Origin: Haematobacter genomosp. 1
GTDB taxonomy: Bacteria > Pseudomonadota > Alphaproteobacteria > Rhodobacterales > Rhodobacteraceae
Length of the DNA: 64,000 nucleotides
Direction: 5' to 3'
NCBI RefSeq assembly: GCF_002196855.1
Contig: NZ_NIPW01000005.1
Location: forward strand, 228,347-292,346
The notes under the pieces were generated by a model, which saw only the letters and a program-made list of their open reading frames with translations, had not been told where the DNA came from and made no database searches. The position numbers were made by a program, and so were the translations under genes. Positions 47,858 to 56,358 of this stretch are shown here, piece after piece. Within the stretch, counting starts at the first letter, position 1. The number at the start of each line of letters is the position of its first letter.

Positions 47858-48559
47858 TCAGACCCCCAGCTCCTGGTTGAGCAGTTCCATCTTGTCGGCC
47901 AGTTGCGAGACGGGGAACTCCGCCGTCATCTGCCCGTGGTCCATCAGGTAGAACCGGTCCGCGATCTTGGAGGCGAAGCGGAAGTTCTGCTCCACCAGCA
48001 CCACGGTCATCCCGCGCGCCTTGAGCTTCACCAGCACCTCGCCGATCCGCTGGATGATGACGGGGGCCAGACCCTCCGTCGGCTCGTCCAGCAGGATGCA
48101 TTTCACGCCCGTGCGCAGGATCCGCGCCATGGCGAGCATCTGCTGCTCGCCCCCCGACAGCTTGGTGCCGGGCGAGTTGCGCCGCTCCAGCAGGTTCGGG
48201 AACAGGTCGTATATCTCGTCGAGACTCATGCCGCCCGGCGCCACCACCGGCGGCAGCAGCAGGTTCTCCTCCACCGAAAGCGTGGCGAAGATGCCCCGCT
48301 CCTCCGGGACGAAGCCGATGCCCGTGCGCGCCACCTTGTAGAGCGGCATGGCCATCAGGTTCTGGCCGGCAAAGGTGATCTCGCCCGTGCGCTTCCGCAG
48401 GATGCCCATGATCGTGCGCAGCGTCGTTGTCTTGCCCATGCCGTTCCGGCCGAGGATGCAGATCATCTCGCCTTCATCAACATGCAGGTTCACGCCGTGA
48501 AGGACATGGCTCTCGCCATACCAGGCTTGCAGGTTCTTTACTGTCAGCAGCGCGGCCAT
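47858..48559 (-). CDS. LIV-type ABC transporter ATPase (LivF-like)
   Basis: A 233-residue ATPase with Walker A GRNGMGKTTT, GFVPEERGIFATLSVEENLLL typical of LivF, signature LSGGEQQMLAMARIL, Walker B CILLDEPTEGLAP and switch-like LVEQN. It starts one base from the end of the LivG-like gene. With LivG it powers the permease pair. Confidence 0.91.
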   Translation of the reverse strand: MAALLTVKNLQAWYGESHVLHGVNLHVDEGEMICILGRNGMGKTTTLRTIMGILRKRTGEITFAGQNLMAMPLYKVARTGIGFVPEERGIFATLSVEENLLLPPVVAPGGMSLDEIYDLFPNLLERRNSPGTKLSGGEQQMLAMARILRTGVKCILLDEPTEGLAPVIIQRIGEVLVKLKARGMTVVLVEQNFRFASKIADRFYLMDHGQMTAEFPVSQLADKMELLNQELGV

Positions 48560-49342
48560 CTAGTCCTCCGTGCCCATGTAGGCCGTGCGCACGCGGGGGT
48601 CGCGGCTCACGGTCTCGTAATCGCCCGAGGCGATGATCTCGCCCCGCTGGAGCACCGTGACGTGGTGGCAGATGTCGGCCACGACCGACAGGTTGTGCTC
48701 CACCATCAGCACGGCGCGGTCCCTGGCCACGTCGCGGATGATGTCGGCCACCATGTGCACGTCCTCCTGCCCCATGCCGGCCATCGGCTCGTCGAGCAAA
48801 AGCACCTGCGGGTCGAGCGCCAGCGTCGTCGCGATCTCCAGCACGCGCTTGCGCCCGTAGGACAGGTCCGCTGCGCGGGTGTGCAGGTAGGGCGTGAGCC
48901 CCAGATGCTCCACCAGCTCCTCCGCCCGCCCGTTCAGCCGGTCGAGCGCGGACAGCGGCAGCCAGAACTGCGTGGCCAGCCCCGCCGGCCGCTGAAGCGC
49001 GACACGCACGTTCTCCAGCACCGTCAGATGCGGAAACACCGCCGAGATCTGGAACGACCGCACCATTCCCATCCGCGCGATCCTGTCGGGCCGCGTGCCG
49101 GTGATGTCGGTGCCCAGAAGCTCGATCTTGCCCCGCGTGGGCTGAAGGAACTTCGTCAGCAGGTTGAACACCGTGGTCTTGCCCGCGCCGTTCGGCCCGA
49201 TCAGCGCGTGGATCCGGGCGTGACGAACGTCCAGATCCACGTTGTTGACCGCGGTGAACCCCGCGAAGTCCTTGCCCAAGCCCCGGGCGGTAAGAACCAC
49301 CCGGGCATCGTCCTGTGCCTGCTGCATCGCCACCATCGTCAT
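48560..49342 (-). CDS. LIV-type ABC transporter ATPase (LivG-like)
   Basis: A 260-residue ATPase with Walker A GPNGAGKTTV, an extended helical insert typical of LivG, signature LSYGRKRVLEIATTL (the SYG variant usual in LivG), Walker B VLLLDEPMAGM and switch MVEHN. Its start overlaps the stop of the nearest binding-protein gene (ATGA). Confidence 0.91.
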   Translation of the reverse strand: MTMVAMQQAQDDARVVLTARGLGKDFAGFTAVNNVDLDVRHARIHALIGPNGAGKTTVFNLLTKFLQPTRGKIELLGTDITGTRPDRIARMGMVRSFQISAVFPHLTVLENVRVALQRPAGLATQFWLPLSALDRLNGRAEELVEHLGLTPYLHTRAADLSYGRKRVLEIATTLALDPQVLLLDEPMAGMGQEDVHMVADIIRDVARDRAVLMVEHNLSVVADICHHVTVLQRGEIIASGDYETVSRDPRVRTAYMGTED

Positions 49343-50562
49343 TGCACCAAGGGGCAGCCGGTCGTCTTGGGATCAGGATAGGCATCCTTCCCCGGAACGG
49401 TCGCCAGAATGTTGTAGAAGTCAGAATCGCCCTTCATCTCGTCGGGCTTCTTCACCTCGATGAGATAGACATCGCTCGCCATCCGCCCGTTCGGCCAGAC
49501 GACGCCGTTCTGGGTGAAGGAGTCCTTCACCGGCATCTCGTGCAGCTTGGCCGCCACCGCGTCAGGGTCGTCCGTGCCCGCGGCCTCGATCGCCTTCAGA
49601 TACTGAAGCACGGCCGAATAGGTGCCCGCATGGATCATGTTGGGATAGACCCCGGCCTTGGCCTTGATCCGTTCGCCCAGCTCGCGCGATATGTCGTTGG
49701 CATCCCAGTAGTAGGATTCCGCCAGCACCAGCCCCTGCCCGGCCTCCACGCCGATGCCCCGCACTTCCGGCAGCGTGAACAGAAGCGCCGCCATCCGCTG
49801 GCCGCCCTGAACGATGCCGAATTCCGACGCCTGCTTGATCGCGCTCTGCGTGTCCAGCCCGGCGGAGGCCAGCCCGACGACCTTCGCGCCGGAGGCCTGC
49901 GCCTGCAGCAGGAAGGAGGAGTAATCCGTCGTGCCGATGGGATGGCGGACGGAGCCGAGCACCTTGCCGCCCTTCTCCTCCACCACCTTCGTGGTCGAAG
50001 CCTCGAGGTTGTGGCCGAACGCATAGTCGGAGGTCAGGAAGAACCAGCTGTCGCCGCCCTCTGCCACCAGCGCGCCGCCCACCACGTTGGACAACATCGT
50101 CGTGTCGTAGGCCCAGTGGAAGTTGTAGGGCGTGCAGGCCTTGCCGGAGATGTCCGCCGCCCCGCCGCCGGTGACCATGGTGATCTTCTTGGCGTCCTTC
50201 GACAGCCCCACCACCGCCAGCGCCACGGCGGAGTTCGGCAGGTCGGTGATCATGTCCACCTGTTCGGTGTCATACCACTGCCGCGCGATGTTCGATGCCA
50301 CGTCGGGCTTGTTCTGGTGATCGGCGGTGATGACCTCGATCGGCATGCCCAGAACGGTGCCCCCGAACTCCTCCACCGCGACCAGCGCGGCCTGATAGGA
50401 GGTGCGCCCGGTCGTGTCGGCATAGACGCCGGACTGATCGTTCAGGACACCGATCTTCACCTTGCCGTCGGAGATCTTTGCCTCCTGAGCAGCGGCGGGC
50501 CCCGCAACGGAACCGGCGATGAGCGCAAGCGCCGCAGCGCCGGTCATGAGTGTGTTTTTCAT
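49339..50562 (-). CDS. LIV-type ABC substrate-binding protein, paralogue 1
   Basis: A 407-residue periplasmic binding protein with signal peptide (cleavage near 25) and a periplasmic-binding-protein-1 fold: KVKIGVLNDQSGVYADTTGR, VITADHQNKPDVASNIARQWYD, SDYAFGHNLEASTTKVVEEK. It ends TTGCPLVQ; all three paralogues end GCPL plus two residues. Third of three tandem binding-protein genes and the one coupled to the ATPase genes. Confidence 0.9.
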   Translation of the reverse strand: MKNTLMTGAAALALIAGSVAGPAAAQEAKISDGKVKIGVLNDQSGVYADTTGRTSYQAALVAVEEFGGTVLGMPIEVITADHQNKPDVASNIARQWYDTEQVDMITDLPNSAVALAVVGLSKDAKKITMVTGGGAADISGKACTPYNFHWAYDTTMLSNVVGGALVAEGGDSWFFLTSDYAFGHNLEASTTKVVEEKGGKVLGSVRHPIGTTDYSSFLLQAQASGAKVVGLASAGLDTQSAIKQASEFGIVQGGQRMAALLFTLPEVRGIGVEAGQGLVLAESYYWDANDISRELGERIKAKAGVYPNMIHAGTYSAVLQYLKAIEAAGTDDPDAVAAKLHEMPVKDSFTQNGVVWPNGRMASDVYLIEVKKPDEMKGDSDFYNILATVPGKDAYPDPKTTGCPLVQ

Positions 50563-50587
50563 TCTCCCCTCCCCTTGGTTGAATGTC

Positions 50588-51799
50588 TTACTGCGTCAGC
50601 GGGCAGCCGCTGTCCTTCGCGCTCACATTGGCCTGTTCACCCGGCACTGTGGCGAGAATGTTGAAGAAATCCTCGGTCCCCGACATTTCGGAGGGCTTCT
50701 TGACCTCCAGCAGGAACACGTCGCTCACCATGCGCCCGTTCGGCAGCACCTTGCCGCCCTGCACATAGTCATCGTTCACGGGCATTTCGTGCAGCTTTGC
50801 CGCGACCGCCTTGCCATCGTCCGTGCCTGCGGCCTCAATGGCCTTGAGGTATTGCATCACCGCCGAATAGACGCCGGCCTGAAGCATGTTCGGATAGACG
50901 CCGACCCGCTTCTTGATCTTCTCGCCCAGCCTGCGCGACTCGTCGTTCCGATCCCAGTAGTAGTTCTCCGTCATCACAAGCCCCTGCGCCGCTTCGGCGC
51001 CAAGCCCGCGCACATCCGCCAGGGTGAACAGCAGCGCCGCGAATTTCTGCCCGCCCGCCGTGATGCCGAATTCCTGCCCCTGCTTGATGGCATTGGCGGT
51101 GTCCAGCCCGGCAGAAGCCAGCCCGATCACCTTGGCGCCCGAAGACTGCGCCTGCAGCAGGAACGACGAATAGTCCGTCGTGGCCAGCGGATGACGAACC
51201 GCGCCGAGCACCTTGCCGCCCTTCCCCTCCACGACCTTGGTCGTCGCCTGTTCGAGACTGTGGCCGAACACGTAGTCGGCAGTCAGGAAATACCAGCTGT
51301 CGCCGCCCTGCTCGACCAGGGCTCCGCCCACCACGCGGGAGAGCATCTCGGTGTCATAGGCCCACTGGAAGGCGAGCGGCGTGCATTGCGCCCCGGTGAT
51401 GAGGGCGGAACCGCCGCCGACCGAGATGGTCACCTTGCCCCGCTCCAGGCTCAGCGCCTGCACCGCCAGCGCGACGGAGGAAGTGGGCAGATCCATGATC
51501 GTGTCCACCTGTTCGGTGTCATACCATTGCCGCGCGATGTTGGAACCGATGTCGGTCTTGTTCTGGTGATCGGCAGCGACGATCTCGATGGGCGCGCCCA
51601 GCACCGTGCCGCCGAAGTCTTCCGCCGCCTGACGCGCCGCCTCGACGCCCGTCCGCCCTCCGGCATCGGCATAGACGCCCGACTGGTCGTTCATGATGCC
51701 GATCTTGACCTTGCCGTCAGAGATGCCCTGCGCCGCGAGCGGCCCTGCCGCGAGCAATGCTGCTACGGCGACGGAAGCCGCATAACCGTGAATCTTCAT
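50588..51799 (-). CDS. LIV-type ABC substrate-binding protein, paralogue 2
   Basis: A 403-residue binding protein highly similar to its two neighbours, with a signal peptide (MKIHGYAASVAVAALLAAGP). Shared blocks include KIGIMNDQSGVYADAGGR, AADHQNKTDIGSNIARQWYD and ATTDYSSFLLQAQSSGAKVIG. Differences cluster around the predicted ligand region (for example GSALITGAQCTP against GGAADISGKACTP), so it may bind another ligand. ATG at 51799 follows GGAGGG. It lies 25 bp before paralogue 1. Confidence 0.9.
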   Translation of the reverse strand: MKIHGYAASVAVAALLAAGPLAAQGISDGKVKIGIMNDQSGVYADAGGRTGVEAARQAAEDFGGTVLGAPIEIVAADHQNKTDIGSNIARQWYDTEQVDTIMDLPTSSVALAVQALSLERGKVTISVGGGSALITGAQCTPLAFQWAYDTEMLSRVVGGALVEQGGDSWYFLTADYVFGHSLEQATTKVVEGKGGKVLGAVRHPLATTDYSSFLLQAQSSGAKVIGLASAGLDTANAIKQGQEFGITAGGQKFAALLFTLADVRGLGAEAAQGLVMTENYYWDRNDESRRLGEKIKKRVGVYPNMLQAGVYSAVMQYLKAIEAAGTDDGKAVAAKLHEMPVNDDYVQGGKVLPNGRMVSDVFLLEVKKPSEMSGTEDFFNILATVPGEQANVSAKDSGCPLTQ

Positions 51800-51834
51800 C
51801 CTACCCTCCATGAAGTTCCGTGACCTGTCATGTC

Positions 51835-51879
51835 GATCCGGTCTCCCCAACCGGATCGGGCGGGCCGGACAGTCCGGCC
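51835..51879 (-). promoter_or_regulatory. two hairpins between binding-protein paralogues 3 and 2
   Basis: GATCCGGT/ACCGGATC (51835-51857) and GGCCGGAC/GTCCGGCC (51863-51879) occupy the 100-bp gap after the first binding-protein gene. Such structures often protect the mRNA of an abundant binding protein from 3' decay. No T run follows, so full termination is unlikely. Confidence 0.55.
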
Positions 51880-51899
51880 ACACCCGTCGCATCACCCGG

Positions 51900-53099
51900 T
51901 CAGTTGACCAGCGGGCAGCCCGATTTCGCCGGATCGGCAAACGCCTGCGCGCCGGGGATCGTGGCCTTCACCGTGTAGTAGTCCCACGGAACGTCGCTTT
52001 CGCCGGGTTTCTTCACTTCCATCAGATAGGCGTCGGTGATGAGCCGCCCGTTGGCGCCGACATGGCCGTTCTCGCTGAACACGTCATGCACCGGCAGTTC
52101 GTGGAGTTTCTTGGCCACCGCCTCGGTCTCGTCCGTGCCCGCGGCCTCGACCGCCTTGAGGTAGGAGAGCACCGCCGAATAGGTGCCCGCCTGAACCATG
52201 TTCGGCATGACCTTCGTGCGCTCGAAGAACCGCTTGCCGAACTCCCGGCTCGCGTCGTTGCGGTTCCAGTAGAAGCTTTCCGTCAGGTTCAGCCCCTGCG
52301 CCGTCTCCAGCCCGAGGCCGTTGACCTCCGCCAGCGTGAACAGCAGCGCGGCGAGCTTCTGCCCGCCCGCGGTGATGCCGAACTCAGCCGCCTGCTTGAT
52401 GGTGTTCTGCGTGTCGAGACCCGCGTTCGCCAGCCCGATCACCTTGGCACCGGAAGACTGCGCCTGCAGCAGGAAGGAGGAATAGTCCGTCGTGGCCAGC
52501 GGGTGCCGCACCGCACCGACGACCTTGCCGCCCTTCTCCTCCACCACATGGGTGGTCTGCTCCTCGAGGCTGTAGCCGAAGGCATAATCCGCCGTCAGGA
52601 AGAACCAGCTGTCGCCGCCGCCATCGACCAGCGCCCCGCCCGTTCCGACCGCGAGCATATGGGTGTCATAAGCCCAGTGGAACCCGTAGGGCGTGCACTG
52701 CTTGCCGGTCAGCTCCGCCGTGGCGGCGCCGGTGTTGATGGTGATCTTCTTCTTCTCCAGGCTCAGCGCCTGCACCGCCAGCCCCACGGAGGAGGTGGTC
52801 AGTTCCATGATCGTGTCCACCTGTTCGGTGTCATACCACTGCCGCGCGATGTTGGAGGCGATGTCGGGCTTGTTCTGATGGTCCGCCGTGACCACTTCGA
52901 TCGGCGCGCCCAGAACCTTGCCGCCGAAATCCTCGACCGCCATCTTCGCCGCCTCGAAGGAGGCCTTGCCGCCGAAATCGGCATAGACACCCGACTGGTC
53001 GTTCAGGATGCCGATCTTGACCTTGCCGTTGGATACTTCGGCCAGCGCCGGGCCGGCCGTCAGGGCACAGATGGCCGCCGTCATCAGTAGTCTTTGCAT
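51900..53099 (-). CDS. LIV-type ABC substrate-binding protein, paralogue 3
   Basis: A 399-residue binding protein with a short signal peptide (MQRLLMTAAICALTAGPALA). Shared family blocks are KIGILNDQSGVYADFGGK, VVTADHQNKPDIASNIARQW and HPLATTDYSSFLLQAQ; it ends KSGCPLVN. It is the promoter-proximal gene of the eight-gene unit (three binding proteins, LivG, LivF, LivH, LivM, GMC) and probably the most expressed. Confidence 0.9.
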   Translation of the reverse strand: MQRLLMTAAICALTAGPALAEVSNGKVKIGILNDQSGVYADFGGKASFEAAKMAVEDFGGKVLGAPIEVVTADHQNKPDIASNIARQWYDTEQVDTIMELTTSSVGLAVQALSLEKKKITINTGAATAELTGKQCTPYGFHWAYDTHMLAVGTGGALVDGGGDSWFFLTADYAFGYSLEEQTTHVVEEKGGKVVGAVRHPLATTDYSSFLLQAQSSGAKVIGLANAGLDTQNTIKQAAEFGITAGGQKLAALLFTLAEVNGLGLETAQGLNLTESFYWNRNDASREFGKRFFERTKVMPNMVQAGTYSAVLSYLKAVEAAGTDETEAVAKKLHELPVHDVFSENGHVGANGRLITDAYLMEVKKPGESDVPWDYYTVKATIPGAQAFADPAKSGCPLVN

Positions 53100-53600
53100 A
53101 TATTCCCCCCTCGCAACCGCCCTGCCGGGACGTCGCGCTCCATCCGCCGGATCGCCCGGCGCCTCTCCATCTTGTCTGCTGCGACACCGCCTCCACTTCC
53201 CTCCGGGGCGCCGCAGCGTTACTTAGCCAGAGCGCAGCGAGCCATGCAAGAGAGGCAATGCAGATATTCGCTGGAAAGGACCATCATGTGGTCTCCCACG
53301 TCCTTCACCTAGCGCCATTTCCCCCAATGGAACCGGCATTTTTCCAAATTGAAGGCAGAAGCGCGAAAACTGGGCAGCCCGAATCGTTCCACGTAACGGA
53401 CCTTCCGCAACCCGGCGAGTCACCTCCCCGGCCCCCGACCAAAGCGGCCGCACCCGTCACGCACCACGTCGCGAATGTCCCAGGCCCGGACACGAGCGCC
53501 AAGCATAAACGCCAGGCACAAACGGCCCACAACACCACCACCCAGCCGCCGAAGGCAGGCATGGCGCACGTGAACGAAAAATCCGAAACGCCAGCAAAAA
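53100..53600. other. upstream region of the LIV-type operon
   Basis: The 500 bp upstream of the first binding-protein gene carry no recognisable gene. A promoter for the eight-gene unit must lie here, but no consensus could be assigned with confidence. The end near 53601 is the terminator of the next gene. Confidence 0.45.
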
Positions 53601-53624
53601 GGGGGGACGGCGATGCGTCCCCCC
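53601..53624 (-). terminator. rho-independent terminator of quinone oxidoreductase gene
   Basis: A 9-bp perfect stem (GGGGGGACG / CGTCCCCCC) with a 6-base loop, followed on the minus strand by a T run (TTTTT), lies 44 bp after the stop of the oxidoreductase gene. This is the most canonical terminator in the window. Confidence 0.85.
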
Positions 53625-53667
53625 TTCTTCGTGACAACCATTGCCTCGCGGCCGCCGCCGCAAAAGG

Positions 53668-54669
53668 TCAGGCCAGTTCCAGCACCAGCTTGCCCGTCAC
53701 GCCCCGGCCCGACAGCCGCGCGATGGCCTCTCCCGCCCGGTCGAGCGGCAGGACATCGGCCACGGGCGGCTTCACCGCGCCCCGCGCATGCAGCGCCAGC
53801 AGCTCGTCCATGGCGCGGTGATGCGCGGCCGGGTCCCGGCGCACGGCAGCCCCCCAGAACACGCCCCGGATATCGCAGCTTTTCAGCAGGGTGAGGTTCA
53901 GCGGAATCGACGGGATTCCCGCCGGAAAGCCCACGACCAGATAGCGCCCGCCCCAGGCCATGGTGCGCAGCGCCGGTTCCGCATAGCCGCCGCCCACCGT
54001 GTCGAACACGATATCCGCCCCGTCCGGCATCGCCTCCTTGAACGCGTTGGCGAGCGCCCGCCCCGCCTCCCGGTCGCCGCCCACCGTGGCGGGATAGAGC
54101 ACCGCGCCCTCCGCTCCCCGGTCACGGGCCAGCGCCAGCTTCTCCGCGCTGGAGGCCGCCGCCACGACGCGCGCGCCCGCCGCCACGGCAAGCTCCACCG
54201 CCGCCAGCCCGACACCACCGCCCGCACCCAGCACGAGCACCGTCTCCCCCGCCTTCAGGTCGCCCCGCTCCTGCAGCCCGTAGAGCGCGGTGCCATAGGT
54301 CATCTGCAGCGCCGCCGCCTCCACGAAGCCGATGCCCTCGGTCAGCGGGTGGCAGCGCCACGCCTCCACCGTCACCTGCTCCGCCATGCCGCCGGATGTC
54401 AGGAAGGCCATCACCCTGTCGCCCTTTGCGAAACCGGTCACATCCGGCCCGACAGCCTCCACGACGCCCGCAACCTCCGCACCGGGCGAAAAGGGGCGCG
54501 GGGGACGCACCTGATAGCGGTCCTCGATAATCAGCGCGTCGGGAAAGTTCACCCCAGCCGCATGGACGCGGATCGTCAGCTCCCCCGGCCCCGGCGCGGG
54601 CGCATCCGCCGTCTCCGCCACGACCAGCGTTTCCGGGCCACCGGGTTCCCTGCTCAACACTGCACGCAT
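53668..54669 (-). CDS. NADPH:quinone oxidoreductase-like protein (zinc-free MDR)
   Basis: A 333-residue medium-chain dehydrogenase/reductase without the zinc ligands. HAAGVNFPDALIIEDRYQ, SPGAEVAGVVEAVG and the nucleotide-binding VLVLGAGGGVGLAAVELA are typical of quinone oxidoreductase and acyl-CoA-reductase-like members. It probably reduces a quinone or enoyl compound with NADPH. ATG at 54669 follows GGAGGAG. Single gene with its own terminator. Confidence 0.88.
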   Translation of the reverse strand: MRAVLSREPGGPETLVVAETADAPAPGPGELTIRVHAAGVNFPDALIIEDRYQVRPPRPFSPGAEVAGVVEAVGPDVTGFAKGDRVMAFLTSGGMAEQVTVEAWRCHPLTEGIGFVEAAALQMTYGTALYGLQERGDLKAGETVLVLGAGGGVGLAAVELAVAAGARVVAAASSAEKLALARDRGAEGAVLYPATVGGDREAGRALANAFKEAMPDGADIVFDTVGGGYAEPALRTMAWGGRYLVVGFPAGIPSIPLNLTLLKSCDIRGVFWGAAVRRDPAAHHRAMDELLALHARGAVKPPVADVLPLDRAGEAIARLSGRGVTGKLVLELA

Positions 54670-55133
54670 GTCTCTCCTCCACGTTCCTGACATTTGTAAG
54701 GCATCCTAGCCGCGCGCGGGCCGCGCGCCAATCCCCTCCCTGCGTGCGTCCCCGAAATGCCCCCGAATACGCGATGCCCCCCGGCGTCGGTCGGCCCGTG
54801 CCACCACGCCGTGCCCCCCCTCCCCGACGCAGCCCGCTCTGCAAGGCCCCGTGCCCCCGGCCCTTCCCGCAACTCCGCCCCGCGCTCCCGCACCCCCTCC
54901 GGCACCCGCGCGGCGGCCCGGCAGCGGCCTCGCGCGCCCGTCGCCACTTCGTGACCGCCCTATCCGACGGAAAGCGGCGACACCTGCGTTGAAGCAGGGA
55001 GAGAATGCGGCTCCCCCGCAGGAAAACCGCCGGAAACAGGCCACATGACAGACCAGAAATTCCCCGCCGTGTTGCAGCGCCCCGCCCGCTCTGCAATGGC
55101 GAACGACCAGCTCCTGACCGGATACGCCAGACC
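54670..55133. other. intergenic region before macA
   Basis: A GC- and C-rich region of 464 bp between the divergent oxidoreductase and MacA-like genes. No gene or repeat family member is present. A GC palindrome near 54711-54731 could be structural. Promoters for macAB were not recognised. Confidence 0.4.
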
Positions 55134-56348
55134 ATGACCCTCCCCCGCCCGCGACGGTTCCTCCTCCTTCTCCTGCTCTGCCTGCTGGCCGGCGGCGCCG
55201 CATGGTGGTTCTGGCAACGCAGCCAGACCCCCGCGCAGCCCGCGGTGCTGACCGCAACCGTCGTGCGCGGCAACATAGAGCAGACGGTCCTTGCCACCGG
55301 AACGCTCCGCCCGGCGCGGCTGGTGGCAGTCGGCTCGCAGGTCTCGGGCCGCATCACCTCGGTCGATGTGACGCTGGGCCAGACGGTCAGGGCGGGCGAC
55401 CTCATCGCCCAGATCGACAGCCGCACGCAGGAAAACGCCCTCAAGACGGCGGAGGCCGCACTCGCCGCCTCCCAGGCCCAGCGGGTCGAAAAGGAGGCCT
55501 CCCTCCGGCTGGCGGAGATCACGCTCACCCGGCAGTCGGGCCTTTACGAACGCCGCGCCGTCTCGCAGGCGGATGTGGATACCGCGCGCGCCAACGTGGA
55601 CACGGCCAATGCCCAGATCGCCGCGCTGGATGCCCAGATCGAACAGGGGAAGGTCGCCGTCAGCAATGCCCAGACCAACCTCGGCTATACCCGGATCACC
55701 GCGCCGATCGACGGCACCGTGCTTGCCGTCACCAGCCAGCAGGGCCAGACGCTGAACGCCAATCAGTCCACCCCCACCATCGTCGTGCTGGGTCAGCTCG
55801 ACCGGATGACGGTGGAGGCGGAGATCTCGGAGGCCGACATCCTCAAGGTCTCCCCCGGTCAGGACGTGTATTTCTCCGTTCTGGGCGACAGCGGCCGCCG
55901 TTATGAAGGGAAGCTTGAAACCATAGACCCCGCGCCGGAATCCATCACCAGCGACCGGGCGATCTCCACCTCCACCTCCGCCAGCAGTTCCACATCCTCC
56001 ACCTCCGCCATCTACTACTTCGGCAATTTCGATATCGACAATGCCGACGGGCGGCTTCGCACCTACATGACGGCAGAGGTCCACATCGTGCTGGGCCGCG
56101 CCACGGGCGTGCTGACCATCCCCTCCGCCGCAGTGAGCCTGCCACGGGCCGATGGCAGCCGCTCCGTTCAGGTGCAGTCGGCGGACGGCAGCGTCTCCCG
56201 CCGTCAGGTGGAGATCGGGCTGGACGACAAGGTGACGGCAGAGGTGACCTCGGGCCTGCAGGAGGGCGACCGCGTCGTCACCGGCACGGCGGCGGGCGTG
56301 GCGGGCGACGGCAGCCAGCGCCGCCCGCGCGGCCCCATGGGCTTCTGA
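55134..56348 (+). CDS. macA: MacA-like membrane fusion protein
   Basis: A 404-residue periplasmic adaptor: N-terminal helix (about 7-27), barrel-sandwich domain ([38 protein letters not shown]), a coiled-coil hairpin (about 100-185), the second half-lipoyl part ([22 protein letters not shown]), then beta-barrel and membrane-proximal domains. A Ser/Thr run sits near 280-292. It links the MacB transporter to an outer-membrane channel for export. The ribosome-binding site is weak. MacB follows after 10 bp. Confidence 0.88.
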   Translation: MTLPRPRRFLLLLLLCLLAGGAAWWFWQRSQTPAQPAVLTATVVRGNIEQTVLATGTLRPARLVAVGSQVSGRITSVDVTLGQTVRAGDLIAQIDSRTQENALKTAEAALAASQAQRVEKEASLRLAEITLTRQSGLYERRAVSQADVDTARANVDTANAQIAALDAQIEQGKVAVSNAQTNLGYTRITAPIDGTVLAVTSQQGQTLNANQSTPTIVVLGQLDRMTVEAEISEADILKVSPGQDVYFSVLGDSGRRYEGKLETIDPAPESITSDRAISTSTSASSSTSSTSAIYYFGNFDIDNADGRLRTYMTAEVHIVLGRATGVLTIPSAAVSLPRADGSRSVQVQSADGSVSRRQVEIGLDDKVTAEVTSGLQEGDRVVTGTAAGVAGDGSQRRPRGPMGF

Positions 56349-56358
56349 GGAACGGGCG

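Noticed and set aside
53223..53640. Several 60-110 residue frames upstream of the LIV-type operon
   Set aside because: Conflicting frames on both strands, no ribosome-binding site or family resemblance, and one spans the rho-independent terminator.
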